DNA of 52,564 nt, from positions 1 to 52,564 of the IMG/VR virus record IMGVR_UViG_3300042945_003702; one strand, 5' to 3'. This document shows positions 17,271 to 25,418 of this stretch, piece by piece. The translations under genes and the position numbers were made by a program. Under the pieces are notes generated by a model that saw only the letters and a program-made list of their open reading frames with translations, did not search any database and was not told where the DNA came from. The stretch comes from a virus. Numbering within the stretch: position 1 is the stretch's first letter; each line of letters begins with the position of its first letter.

Positions 17271-20200
17271 ATGGCCAATCCAATTAGAATCAATGCTGCG
17301 ACATTGAATCGGCCCGGCGTGTTCGTAACACAAGCCTCGACAGGTGGCCTACCCCAACCCATCGCTACTCACGCGGTAGGCTACCTTTTCGGCAGCACGC
17401 CCACCGAGGACTACTACGAGGGCAATGCTCTCAACAAGTACTCCGTACTCGAGCCTTACAAACCCACACAGATAGGCTCGGTGGACGACTTTGTCGAGAA
17501 GATCGGGGGCAAACCACCGACCTCTAATAAGGGTGCCCTGGCTTCCTACGACGCCGTTAAAGCCTTCTTCGACAACGTCGGGGTAAATGGTATCCTCTAC
17601 TTCACCCGCGTTTCCCCGACTCCGGAGACAGTGGTTGATCTGGGAGCCTCCGTGGCGGGTGCTGGGTACAATGCCTTCGCCCTCAAGATCAACGGTCGTT
17701 ACTTCGGAACTCCTATCGGAGTGAATGATGCTGATGGCGACGAGATCCGCGTTATCACCACCACCGCCCTTGACCAAGTAGATAATTCAAGGGACATCTA
17801 CTCGTTCCTCGCTGGCAACGGTGATAATTTCTCCGACTTCTATCGCATCGAGCAGAACGCAACCGAAGCCATTGCCGGTAAGTTCAGAATCTTCTCGAAG
17901 GACACCAGAAATCTTCCTGAGGTCGAGAGATTCGTGGCTTACCAGTTCAGCGATACGAACTACGCTACTCCGCTCGACCTCAACAACCAGTTCGTGGTCA
18001 AGTTCTACACCTCGGTGAAAGAGCTGGATTTCCGCTGCGTGGCGAGAGACATCACCACCGGTGAACCCATCCTCCACCTATCAGGTAGCGCTCTGAGTGC
18101 TTTCGTGCTGAAGAGTTCTACGGAGTACACCGCCACCCCGGCCAATTTCAATCCCACGGCCAATACCATCACGCTAAACTCCTCGGTAGGACTTGCCGAT
18201 GACGACCGTGTGGTACTGGAGGGTACCGACGACGGAGATCTGGGTTCCATCGGTTTTGGCACGGTGTACTTCGTGGTCAATAAGTCAGGCGACGATATCC
18301 AGCTCTCCGGCTCCTTGGGTGGAGCGGTTATCAACTTCTCTGGTACCCCCGGCGCCAACGTCACGGTGAGAAAGCTCGCCTATGATGTTTCGACCGATCA
18401 GTCGAACATTGTCAAGAACTTCCTGATCAATCAGGAGTACTACGCCTCCGCATCCGCAATCCCCTCGAGCAAGATTGTGGGCGTGTCGAAGGACCTCACC
18501 TCCGCTCCCGCCTCGTACGTGCGGTGGGCAGACGCTGACGCCAACTACTGGAAGTACAACTCCGTATCCCAGGAATTCTCGCTGTTCCAGAACTCCGCCG
18601 AGGTTGCGGGCACAGAAGTCCCCTCGGGAACAGTGACTACCTCCGGAGGAGTTACAGATCGCCTCGGATACCTTCCTGATTCCGTCCAGGTCTTCTACGT
18701 TGAGGTTGCCGGTGAGAACCGTGCCATCATCGTGAACGGAGCTACCCCTGACGAACTGACAACCAACCTGGTTGCCGAGATCAACAGCATCCTGCAGGAG
18801 AAGGAGCTAGATGGCTACTACTCCGTCGAAGCTGTAAACTCCGGCTCGCAGATCGGATCGACCGACGAGTACGCCCCCAATAACGGCCACCAACTAAGCA
18901 CCAAACTGATCTCGGATGCTGGGACCCCCTACATCCGTCCAGAGCTGGAGGATATCGCTCTCTCCGGCCTCTTGGGTATCAGCGTAGATGGAGTGGTCAC
19001 AGGTGTAGGAACCAAGTTCCTCACAGAGTTGGCGATCGGCGACACCATCATGGCTAATGGCATCAGATTCGTGGTTGGTTCGGTGGCTTCGAACACATCG
19101 GCTACCGTAACTCCTACAGGGACAGGCATCCCGGCCGGTACCCCAGCCACCCTGGACAAGTCCATACCCAACGGCTTCTATTCTCACGACTACGTTCTGA
19201 GAGTGAAGATCACCTCCAAGAACGGAGTATCCTCCCCGATCTACCCCGGCCGTAATAGATTCGGTGTGCTGGATGGTAATGTTGTCAAACTCAACTCCAT
19301 CGACCAGAACGCTGGCTACGAGTCCTACAAGCTCACGGTGACGGCTAAGTCAAACGACTTCATGTACGCCATCGAGCAGGGCATGGGATCTAGAGTCCTC
19401 TCACCTGGCTTCCTATTCGCTCCCGAGGCTTACACCGTGCTCTCCTACGAGGTAGGGGCGGGTGATTTCGCCAGCAAGAACGAAGCTCGCCAGGAGCGCC
19501 TCAAGATCACCCAGACGCTTACCAAAGCCGCCGAGGGTAAACTTGGCACCACTGAGGGTATCGTGGGCACCCAGCATATCGCCTACATCGACTGCGGTGC
19601 GGACGAGATGTCTCTCAACGAGGCCCAGGACGAACTCTACGGCATCAAAGCCGCCGTGGGAGTGCCTTTCGGCCACGCGGCCTTCTACGCTCCCTACGTA
19701 AAGAACGATAACGATCGCTACATTGCCCCTTCCAGCTACATGGTGGGCATTGCCTGCTCGAGATACACCAACGAGGGCTTCCAGCAGCCTCCCGCCGGCG
19801 CTCGCTACCCACTGAGAGGAGCCATCGGACTCAAGTTCGACATCTCCGCCCAGCAACAGGAAGTGACCTACGCCCTGGGACTCAACCCTATCCGCTCGCT
19901 TCCCAACCGTGGAATCGTGGCCTGGGGTGCCAGAACCCTCTCCCCCAACCCGCTCTTCAGATTCATCAACACACGTGCCATCCTTAACGTCCTCATCGAT
20001 GTTATGGGTCGTAGCTTCGACGACATCCTCTTCGAGCAGATCGACTCAGCGGGTACCGTGTACGCTAGAGTGAAGTCTATCGCCTCTCAGATTCTGGGTC
20101 AGTTCTTCCGTCAGGGAGCGCTATTCGGATCGAGACCCGAGCAAGCCTACCTGGTCGTGTGCTCGTCAGCGAATAACAATACCACCGACCTGGAAAATGG

Positions 20201-20363
20201 CACGGTGAGATTGGACGTTTACGTGGCTACAAGTCCAACACTCGAGCGTCTGCTTGTGACCATCGTCAGAACTCCGGCTGGTCAAGTTGCTCAACTGAGC
20301 GATAGCTTCTCCAGAAACGAGGCAAGATTCAGTTCTCTGCTTAACTCCACAAACGTATTCTGA
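17271..20363 (+). CDS. Contractile tail sheath protein
   Basis: The 1030-residue protein opens with NRPGVFVTQASTGG, the sheath N-terminus that links neighbouring subunits. It ends with a conserved C-terminal domain (SLPNRGIVAWGARTLSP, FINTRAILNVLIDVMG, VYVATSPTLERLLVTIVRTP). It is much larger than T4 gp18 (about 660 residues). The extra residues, roughly 130-650, form one or more beta-rich insertions likely to project from the tail surface. It contracts on infection to drive the tube into the cell. Its 3' neighbour starts three bases later. Confidence 0.9.
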   Translation: MANPIRINAATLNRPGVFVTQASTGGLPQPIATHAVGYLFGSTPTEDYYEGNALNKYSVLEPYKPTQIGSVDDFVEKIGGKPPTSNKGALASYDAVKAFFDNVGVNGILYFTRVSPTPETVVDLGASVAGAGYNAFALKINGRYFGTPIGVNDADGDEIRVITTTALDQVDNSRDIYSFLAGNGDNFSDFYRIEQNATEAIAGKFRIFSKDTRNLPEVERFVAYQFSDTNYATPLDLNNQFVVKFYTSVKELDFRCVARDITTGEPILHLSGSALSAFVLKSSTEYTATPANFNPTANTITLNSSVGLADDDRVVLEGTDDGDLGSIGFGTVYFVVNKSGDDIQLSGSLGGAVINFSGTPGANVTVRKLAYDVSTDQSNIVKNFLINQEYYASASAIPSSKIVGVSKDLTSAPASYVRWADADANYWKYNSVSQEFSLFQNSAEVAGTEVPSGTVTTSGGVTDRLGYLPDSVQVFYVEVAGENRAIIVNGATPDELTTNLVAEINSILQEKELDGYYSVEAVNSGSQIGSTDEYAPNNGHQLSTKLISDAGTPYIRPELEDIALSGLLGISVDGVVTGVGTKFLTELAIGDTIMANGIRFVVGSVASNTSATVTPTGTGIPAGTPATLDKSIPNGFYSHDYVLRVKITSKNGVSSPIYPGRNRFGVLDGNVVKLNSIDQNAGYESYKLTVTAKSNDFMYAIEQGMGSRVLSPGFLFAPEAYTVLSYEVGAGDFASKNEARQERLKITQTLTKAAEGKLGTTEGIVGTQHIAYIDCGADEMSLNEAQDELYGIKAAVGVPFGHAAFYAPYVKNDNDRYIAPSSYMVGIACSRYTNEGFQQPPAGARYPLRGAIGLKFDISAQQQEVTYALGLNPIRSLPNRGIVAWGARTLSPNPLFRFINTRAILNVLIDVMGRSFDDILFEQIDSAGTVYARVKSIASQILGQFFRQGALFGSRPEQAYLVVCSSANNNTTDLENGTVRLDVYVATSPTLERLLVTIVRTPAGQVAQLSDSFSRNEARFSSLLNSTNVF

Positions 20364-20366
20364 TAG

Positions 20367-22322
20367 ATGAAAGAGCACGTACTCAACCACAAAGAACCTC
20401 TCTCTTCCCAGCAGCCTAAAAAGGTTGTATTCATAGAGATGTTCAGAGCAGGTCCCCAGATCTCCTCCACCGGTCAGAAGTTAGTCTTTACGGAGAGTGA
20501 CCTCGATCAGGTGGTGGGGTCTTACAACCCCGATACTCACGAGGCTCCTCTGATAATCGGTCACGACCAGCAGGACGATACTCCGGCTCTAGGTTGGGTA
20601 CGTAAGATCTGGAAGAAAGGTCAAGAACTTTGGGGTAAGGTGGAGCTTACCCCTAAAGCCGAACAACTCATCAAAGATGGGGTGTTTAAGAAAGTAAGTA
20701 GCTCATTTTACCTGCCTGAAGCTGAAACGAATCCTACACCTGGGAAACTTTCCCTACGCCATCTTGGTTTAGTTTCTATTCCGGCAGTCAAAGGACTAAC
20801 TGCTTTTTCGGAGTTATCCGAACAAGAAACGATCACAATTACCCCCTCCGAAGGGGAGTCTTCTATTTCGTTTAAAGAACACTTAGGAAAAAATCAAACT
20901 ATGGCTAGGAAGAAAACCAAACCAGAAACTCCCACTTCGGTTGCTTCGGTTGTCGAGCACAACGAGGGTGGGGGAATGACCGTGAATATCAACATTGGTG
21001 GTGGTGATAAGCCCAAAGCCAATGTGTACGATGATAGCGGCAATAGGATTTCCGAGACCGGTGCTCCTGCGGAGTACGACATGGACTACGGTATGGAGTC
21101 CGACTCCGAGGACGACGCCTCGGCTATGGATCCGGGCGACGGAGCATCCGACAGCCTAGGGCTGGAAGATGGCGCCGACGAAGGTGCTGATGCCGACCCC
21201 ACCGCTGACGGTGACATGCCTTCTCAGGATGGTGAGGCACCCGACGCGGAAGCCGGCATGGATTCCGGTGATGATGCTACCGATGGCGGGACCGATGACG
21301 GATCCGCCGGGCCTTCTACTGATGGCGACACGGGTTCCGGCATGGAAACCGAGGATATCTCGGGAGATATGCAAGGAGATGATCAGAAGATCGCCCAACT
21401 CGCGTCTAATTACGAGATAGACGAGCTGATCAAGGCCCTGGCTCTTAAAACTGATGCTGCCTCCATGATGGAGGGTGAGGGAATGTCTTATGGCGAGATG
21501 CCAGAGGGACTCAAGAAGGCTATGGAAGCTAAGAAGGGTGGTGAGAGTGAGAAGGACGACGAGGAGGAAGAGGACAGCAAGGACATGGGAGAAGCTGTGA
21601 AGGAAGGTGAGAAGCCCTCCGACGCTGGCCAACCGCCCTCCGAGGACGTGAAAGGCGCTGACGAACCCAAGGGAGAGCAGGTTTACTCCGAGGAGGAAGC
21701 TACCGAGGAAGACGAGGAAGTTTCCGAGCACGGGGAAGGCTGCAAGGACTACGAGGAGGATGAGGAAGAGAAGAAGAAAAAGGAGATGATGAAGGGAGAC
21801 ATGTCGGAAGAGACCGTTTCAAAAGAGGCTACAGGAACTCTGGATCATAGCGAAACCGCTATGGGAGTTCGGGGACAGAATGACCTTCAGGCCCGGGTAG
21901 CCGAATTGGAAGAGGAACTTGCCAGACAGAAAAAACTCATGAGAGAGAAGGAAATCTCTGATTTCTGCGAGACTCTATACGATGGTGGTAAACTGACCCA
22001 GCAGATCGTCTCTAAGACGGATCTCGTCCGGTTCATGGAGACCCTCAATAACAAGAACTCGGTGAACTTCTCTGAGACAGGCAAAGCCTCTCAATTTGAC
22101 TTCTTCAAAGGTGTCCTGGAGAACCTACCCTCCATGGTCAGCTTCGAGGAATTCGCGACCCCAGCTTCGGCTCCACCAGCCAAGAAGCAAGTCACGCCTT
22201 CGGCTGATGGGTACGTCTACGATCCCGCCACAGCGGACCTTCACGCGCAAGCTCTGGAGTACTCCGAAGCGAAGGGTGTCGAGTACACCATCGCTCTGAA
22301 GGCTGTTCTATCTAACTCTTAA
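20367..22322 (+). CDS. Head maturation protease-scaffold (Mu I/Z-like)
   Basis: The 651-residue protein has three parts. Residues 1 to about 160 resemble the Mu gpI protease: VFIEMFRAGPQ, PLIIGHDQQDDTPALGWV, FKKVSSSFYLP and LSLRHLGLVSIPAVKGL. Residues about 180-490 are extremely acidic (Asp/Glu/Gly/Ser), as in phage scaffolds. The C-terminal 150 residues have a coiled coil (ARVAELEEELARQKKLMREK) and a folded end. It would direct capsid assembly and then digest itself and the scaffold. The next genes encode decoration and capsid proteins, as in Mu-like phages. An internal start at 20901 probably yields free scaffold. Confidence 0.8.
   Translation: MKEHVLNHKEPLSSQQPKKVVFIEMFRAGPQISSTGQKLVFTESDLDQVVGSYNPDTHEAPLIIGHDQQDDTPALGWVRKIWKKGQELWGKVELTPKAEQLIKDGVFKKVSSSFYLPEAETNPTPGKLSLRHLGLVSIPAVKGLTAFSELSEQETITITPSEGESSISFKEHLGKNQTMARKKTKPETPTSVASVVEHNEGGGMTVNINIGGGDKPKANVYDDSGNRISETGAPAEYDMDYGMESDSEDDASAMDPGDGASDSLGLEDGADEGADADPTADGDMPSQDGEAPDAEAGMDSGDDATDGGTDDGSAGPSTDGDTGSGMETEDISGDMQGDDQKIAQLASNYEIDELIKALALKTDAASMMEGEGMSYGEMPEGLKKAMEAKKGGESEKDDEEEEDSKDMGEAVKEGEKPSDAGQPPSEDVKGADEPKGEQVYSEEEATEEDEEVSEHGEGCKDYEEDEEEKKKKEMMKGDMSEETVSKEATGTLDHSETAMGVRGQNDLQARVAELEEELARQKKLMREKEISDFCETLYDGGKLTQQIVSKTDLVRFMETLNNKNSVNFSETGKASQFDFFKGVLENLPSMVSFEEFATPASAPPAKKQVTPSADGYVYDPATADLHAQALEYSEAKGVEYTIALKAVLSNS
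20870..20877 (+). promoter_or_regulatory. Internal GTTTAAAG element within protease gene
   Basis: GTTTAAAG, 23 nt before an in-frame ATG at 20901, with TTAGGA as a possible ribosome-binding site between. The spacing matches that found before other late genes, so an internal promoter for scaffold is plausible. Confidence 0.5.
20901..22322 (+). CDS. Internal in-frame scaffold protein (predicted)
   Basis: An ATG at codon 179 of the protease gene (MARKKTKPETPTS) would give a 473-residue product lacking the protease domain but keeping the acidic region and the C-terminal coiled coil. In Mu, scaffold gpZ is made from an internal start in gene I, so this arrangement has precedent. The start has its own GTTTAAAG element at the usual spacing. 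No direct proof of expression. Confidence 0.5.
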   Translation: MARKKTKPETPTSVASVVEHNEGGGMTVNINIGGGDKPKANVYDDSGNRISETGAPAEYDMDYGMESDSEDDASAMDPGDGASDSLGLEDGADEGADADPTADGDMPSQDGEAPDAEAGMDSGDDATDGGTDDGSAGPSTDGDTGSGMETEDISGDMQGDDQKIAQLASNYEIDELIKALALKTDAASMMEGEGMSYGEMPEGLKKAMEAKKGGESEKDDEEEEDSKDMGEAVKEGEKPSDAGQPPSEDVKGADEPKGEQVYSEEEATEEDEEVSEHGEGCKDYEEDEEEKKKKEMMKGDMSEETVSKEATGTLDHSETAMGVRGQNDLQARVAELEEELARQKKLMREKEISDFCETLYDGGKLTQQIVSKTDLVRFMETLNNKNSVNFSETGKASQFDFFKGVLENLPSMVSFEEFATPASAPPAKKQVTPSADGYVYDPATADLHAQALEYSEAKGVEYTIALKAVLSNS

Positions 22323-22335
22323 GGAGATCCAAAAC

Positions 22336-22845
22336 ATGGCTAATGACCCACGTTACATGTCCTTCGATCACCAGTATGTGGAGACTGTGACTGTCACCGA
22401 CAGCACCGCTCTCACATCAGGTGTCGACGCACATCGCTTCATCAAGCGCACTGGCGCTTACCCCGTCGCTGGTGGCTACGCCGCTGGCGTGAATGTCTAC
22501 CGCATCTACGGCCAAGGCGAACTGAACGCCAACGGCTACCAGGTGGATGACGGTTCGACTCTGGTCTACGAGGGACAACTGAACCCCTCCACCACTCCGT
22601 ACAAGCCCGGCGTATTCCCCTACCAGGGACTCGCCACCGTCGTTACCTCTGGTATCGTCATTGTCGAGGTGGACGCGGCCGCTGCCGCTTTCGGTGTAGA
22701 TGACGCTGTCTACGCCACTACCGATGGAAAGGCCACCAAAACCGCCGGTGCTGGTGTCGTTCTTGGCCGTGCTCTTGACGCTTCTGCTGCCACAACCGCT
22801 GGTCAGTACATCCGCGTTAAGCTCGGTAACGAAGCCGGCGCTTGA
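22336..22845 (+). CDS. Head decoration protein (DUF2190-like)
   Basis: The 169-residue protein has the Gly/Ala/Val-rich beta composition and the end GVDDAVYATTDGKATKT ... VVLGRALDASAATTAGQYIR that I associate with DUF2190 capsid-decorating proteins. It stabilises the mature shell. AAGGAGAT is a strong ribosome-binding site for its ATG. It lies between the protease-scaffold and major capsid genes. Confidence 0.7.
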   Translation: MANDPRYMSFDHQYVETVTVTDSTALTSGVDAHRFIKRTGAYPVAGGYAAGVNVYRIYGQGELNANGYQVDDGSTLVYEGQLNPSTTPYKPGVFPYQGLATVVTSGIVIVEVDAAAAAFGVDDAVYATTDGKATKTAGAGVVLGRALDASAATTAGQYIRVKLGNEAGA

Positions 22846-22871
22846 TAGATACTAAAGGAGAGTAACCAACT

Positions 22872-23855
22872 ATGATGAATCTTGATCAGGTACGCGTAAT
22901 TGACCCCATTCTTACGCAACTAGCTCAAGGGTACAAGAACGCTGAGGGTGTGGCTACCTTCTTCGCTCCCGCGGTATCTATGAATACTCGCGCTGGACGT
23001 ACCCTGGTATTCGGTAAGGAGGCTTTTGCGGCTCAGTCGTTCCTCCGCGCTCCCGGAACCAACATCCAGAAGATCCAGAACCAATTCGGAACTCGCTCGT
23101 TCGCCCTCCGTCAGGAAGCGATCAGCTGGGAGATCGCCGAAGAGGTCGCTGCTGAGGCCAAGAACGGCGCCGCTCAGATCGATCTTCGCCAGTTCGCTGC
23201 TAAGGACGCCGCCAACCGTCTGATGCAGTCCTGGGAAGTTCAAGTCGCTGACCAGGTGACCGACGCCGCTCAGTACGAGACCAACAACGTGCTGGACCTC
23301 GCCACCTACAACGGTGGTGCCGACCAATTCAACAGCCCTACCGCTGACGTGGAAGTGCTGATGGACGACGCCAAGGAGCAGGTGCGTAGCCAGATCGGTG
23401 TGTATCCGAACAAACTGGTGCTTTCACCTGACGCCTTCAACGCTCTGAAGCGTAACAAGAGAATCCGTGACTTCATGCAGCGCGGTGTGCTTGTCGACGA
23501 GAAGACTCTGGCCCAGATCTTTGGTCTGGACGAGCTTCGCGTGGCTCGCAGATTGAAGCTGAATCAGGCCACCGGTGCGCTGGAGAACATCTACAACAAC
23601 ACCGCGATCCTCTTCTACCATCCTTCATCCTCCACCGACGGCTTCATGCCCGCCCTGGACGCCAACTACGGCAACCCCGCCTTCGCCTACACCTACACTC
23701 TGAGTGGTTATCCCATCTCCACTCCTGAGCGCTTCAACATCGAGCGCAGAGTGTTCACCGGAGACATCCTTGTCGAGCGTAGCTTCGAGCTCGTCGGCAT
23801 GGGTGAGAACGGAAAGTGTGGCGCTGGTTTCATCTTCCAGAACCCCGTCGCTTGA
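22872..23855 (+). CDS. Major capsid protein
   Basis: The 327-residue protein forms the icosahedral shell, probably with the HK97 fold. Visible features are an N-terminal FFAPAVSMNTRAGRTLVFG arm, SFALRQEAISWEIAEEVAAE on the presumed spine helix, LVLSPDAFNALKRNKRIRDF and a beta-rich C-terminus (FNIERRVFTGDILVERSFEL). Length and gene order (protease, decoration, capsid) match Mu-like and related phages. It is not the T4 gp23 type. AAGGAGAG precedes tandem ATG codons, so the start may be at 22872 or 22875. Confidence 0.85.
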   Translation: MMNLDQVRVIDPILTQLAQGYKNAEGVATFFAPAVSMNTRAGRTLVFGKEAFAAQSFLRAPGTNIQKIQNQFGTRSFALRQEAISWEIAEEVAAEAKNGAAQIDLRQFAAKDAANRLMQSWEVQVADQVTDAAQYETNNVLDLATYNGGADQFNSPTADVEVLMDDAKEQVRSQIGVYPNKLVLSPDAFNALKRNKRIRDFMQRGVLVDEKTLAQIFGLDELRVARRLKLNQATGALENIYNNTAILFYHPSSSTDGFMPALDANYGNPAFAYTYTLSGYPISTPERFNIERRVFTGDILVERSFELVGMGENGKCGAGFIFQNPVA

Positions 23856-24221
23856 GCCATCTGGCTCCGACTCCTTGGAGGCCTCCGGGCCTCCTTTTTT
23901 TGTGCCTACCAACTCCGCGAGTTCCTTCCTAAACTCCGAGAGTGCTCTGATATTGGAGTTGTAGATGCTACTCTGCTTGCTATCCACGAACAGCACCTCT
24001 AACTGTAGCGCCAGGTGGCGTTCGGACGAGAGGAAGGCGTCCAGCTCCTCGAGCATTGTCTCCAGGATCCCGGGCTCGATGCCCCCGATCGCCACTATGG
24101 CTTTTTTCAAGTACGATATGCTCTTCTTCAGCACGAAGGTGTCCGAGGTGGGATCTCGCTTGAGGGCCAGTCTGAACGAGGTCAGATACGCGTTCATCAG
24201 AGTCTTGACGCTTTTTCCCAT
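23625..24221 (-). CDS. Uncertain small helical protein, convergent with capsid gene
   Basis: The frame opens at ATG 24221 and encodes a helical N-terminal 108 residues (MGKSVKTLMNAYLTSFRLAL...) that look like a real protein. It then reads through the capsid terminator and 230 nt of antisense capsid DNA to 23625, where the sequence looks non-biological (Gly/Val/Ser-rich). Either the true 3' end is altered by a frameshift near the A7 run opposite the terminator, or the gene really overlaps. This is the only candidate gene between 23856 and 24282. Confidence 0.4.
   Translation of the reverse strand: MGKSVKTLMNAYLTSFRLALKRDPTSDTFVLKKSISYLKKAIVAIGGIEPGILETMLEELDAFLSSERHLALQLEVLFVDSKQSSIYNSNIRALSEFRKELAELVGTKKGGPEASKESEPDGSSDGVLEDETSATLSVLTHADELEATLDKDVSGEHSALDVEALRSGDGITTQSVGVGEGGVAVVGVQGGHEAVGGG
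23877..23901 (+). terminator. Terminator after major capsid gene
   Basis: GGAGGCC-TCCG-GGCCTCC followed by seven T is a clear intrinsic terminator. A second hairpin, GAGCC-ATCT-GGCTC, overlaps the capsid stop codon just upstream. Confidence 0.9.
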
Positions 24222-24246
24222 GGATTTTTGTTCCTATCATACCATA

Positions 24247-24254
24247 GTTTAAGG
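24247..24254 (+). promoter_or_regulatory. GTTTAAGG promoter-like element
   Basis: GTTTAAGG, 28 nt before the GTG start at 24283. It follows the capsid terminator, so the connector genes probably need this promoter. Confidence 0.45.
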
Positions 24255-24282
24255 TTAGTACAGAAGCAATGGGATCTGGATC

Positions 24283-25077
24283 GTGCCAAATTCTCCATAT
24301 CCGGATAAGTTCGGAATAGCCGATAACTGCAATCCAGCCACGGTGGATTATTTTGTGGAGGCTTTTGGCTACCAGGAGGCCATAGAACTCTCCAACATAG
24401 ACAATCCTACCGGAAATAGCATAAACGGCGATAAGATCCAGGTGGCTCTGAATGACGCGGCCGTGCTGATAAACAACTACATTGTCACGGCACCGCCTCA
24501 GGGCAAGATCCTCATCGCGGGTTCGTACCGCCGCACGCAGGCGATCCTTGCCAGATGGTACCTCGACGTTCTGAGACCTAGACAGCAGGTCATAGACGCC
24601 GCGGAGAAGGCGATGGAGCAACTCGAGCTCTGGGCGTCCAAATCCTCCCCATCCACCGGACTCAAGTGGCAGGAGGCCTACCGCTACTGGGGTAGTGGAT
24701 GCACGATGACCAAGAGCTCCTACAGAAGAGGCAGGAGCTTCACCGAGCCTTCTCTCAACAGGTGGGTGCTCCGCGAGGGAGGCAATAACCGCTGGTGGCC
24801 CTTCCCGCGCAAGGAGGCGATGTCCGCCAACCGGGTCAGTTCCGAGCACCTCTCCGACAGTTCCATGCAGGTGTCGTCGCTCCTCCCAGAGTCCACTCTG
24901 GAGGTCAACGAGCTATTCGACGCGCTCGAGACGACGAGAGGTCTGGCGTCCTTCACAAACACTCTGGATGCCGTTGATCCAGAAGGCGGAGACACCATCA
25001 TCGCCACCAACTCCACAGAGAGCGCCGACGGCAACTTCGACAACTACAGCGGCCTTCAGGAAGGCAATACATTCTAA
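24283..25077 (+). CDS. Head-tail connector, Mu gp36 / DUF1320-like
   Basis: Translation starts at GTG 24283. The 264-residue product has an N-terminal helical domain of about 115 residues matching the DUF1320 plan: DKFG...FGYQEAIELSNIDN, VALNDAAVLINNYIV, YRRTQAILARWYLDVLRPRQ and a last helix KAMEQLELWA. The remaining 150 residues are Arg/Ser-rich and then acidic, an extension not typical of the family. It would form a ring beneath the portal. Next in order comes a small gene, then a gp37-like gene, as in Mu. Confidence 0.6.
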   Translation: MPNSPYPDKFGIADNCNPATVDYFVEAFGYQEAIELSNIDNPTGNSINGDKIQVALNDAAVLINNYIVTAPPQGKILIAGSYRRTQAILARWYLDVLRPRQQVIDAAEKAMEQLELWASKSSPSTGLKWQEAYRYWGSGCTMTKSSYRRGRSFTEPSLNRWVLREGGNNRWWPFPRKEAMSANRVSSEHLSDSSMQVSSLLPESTLEVNELFDALETTRGLASFTNTLDAVDPEGGDTIIATNSTESADGNFDNYSGLQEGNTF

Positions 25078-25079
25078 CC

Positions 25080-25415
25080 ATGAGCAACCAACCCTACGGA
25101 TACGACCCCTTTAACCCCGGTCCTGCGGACGGAAACGCTTTCATGCTCCTGGAAGGAGCCGGCAATGACTGCTACTACGGATCCAACTACGGTGGGTTGG
25201 GTGGTAGGATCGGGGTGTTCCCGGATGGCACGGTGTATAAGTTGAGTGCCGCCGAACTCCGCCAGTACATTATGGGACTGGAGGCCACTAGGAAGCTCCA
25301 AGATCTAGCGGACGTCAGCTTCACCAGGAACGTGAGGCCGGGGGACGCTCTTCTCTACAACCACATGACCGGCAACTGGGAGCTTCAGAGTTTTATCAGC
25401 GGCGGGGGATTCTGA
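25080..25415 (+). CDS. Small structural protein
   Basis: The 111-residue product begins with a Gly/Tyr/Asn-rich stretch (MSNQPYGYDPFNPGPADGN). It ends KLQDLADVSFTRNVRPGDAL followed by LYNHMTGNWELQ. The LxDVxF..PGDALLYN..TGNWE end is a motif often seen in phage fibre and neck proteins. It starts two bases after the previous stop. Probably a virion part, but the exact place is unknown. Confidence 0.5.
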   Translation: MSNQPYGYDPFNPGPADGNAFMLLEGAGNDCYYGSNYGGLGGRIGVFPDGTVYKLSAAELRQYIMGLEATRKLQDLADVSFTRNVRPGDALLYNHMTGNWELQSFISGGGF

Positions 25416-25418
25416 CCG

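Noticed and set aside
22872-23855. T4 gp23-type capsid protein
   Set aside because: Length (327 residues) and gene order fit the Mu-like/HK97-type arrangement instead.
23980-24849. Long minus-strand frame opposite the gp36-like gene
   Set aside because: Arg/Gly/His-rich antisense shadow of a well-supported gene.
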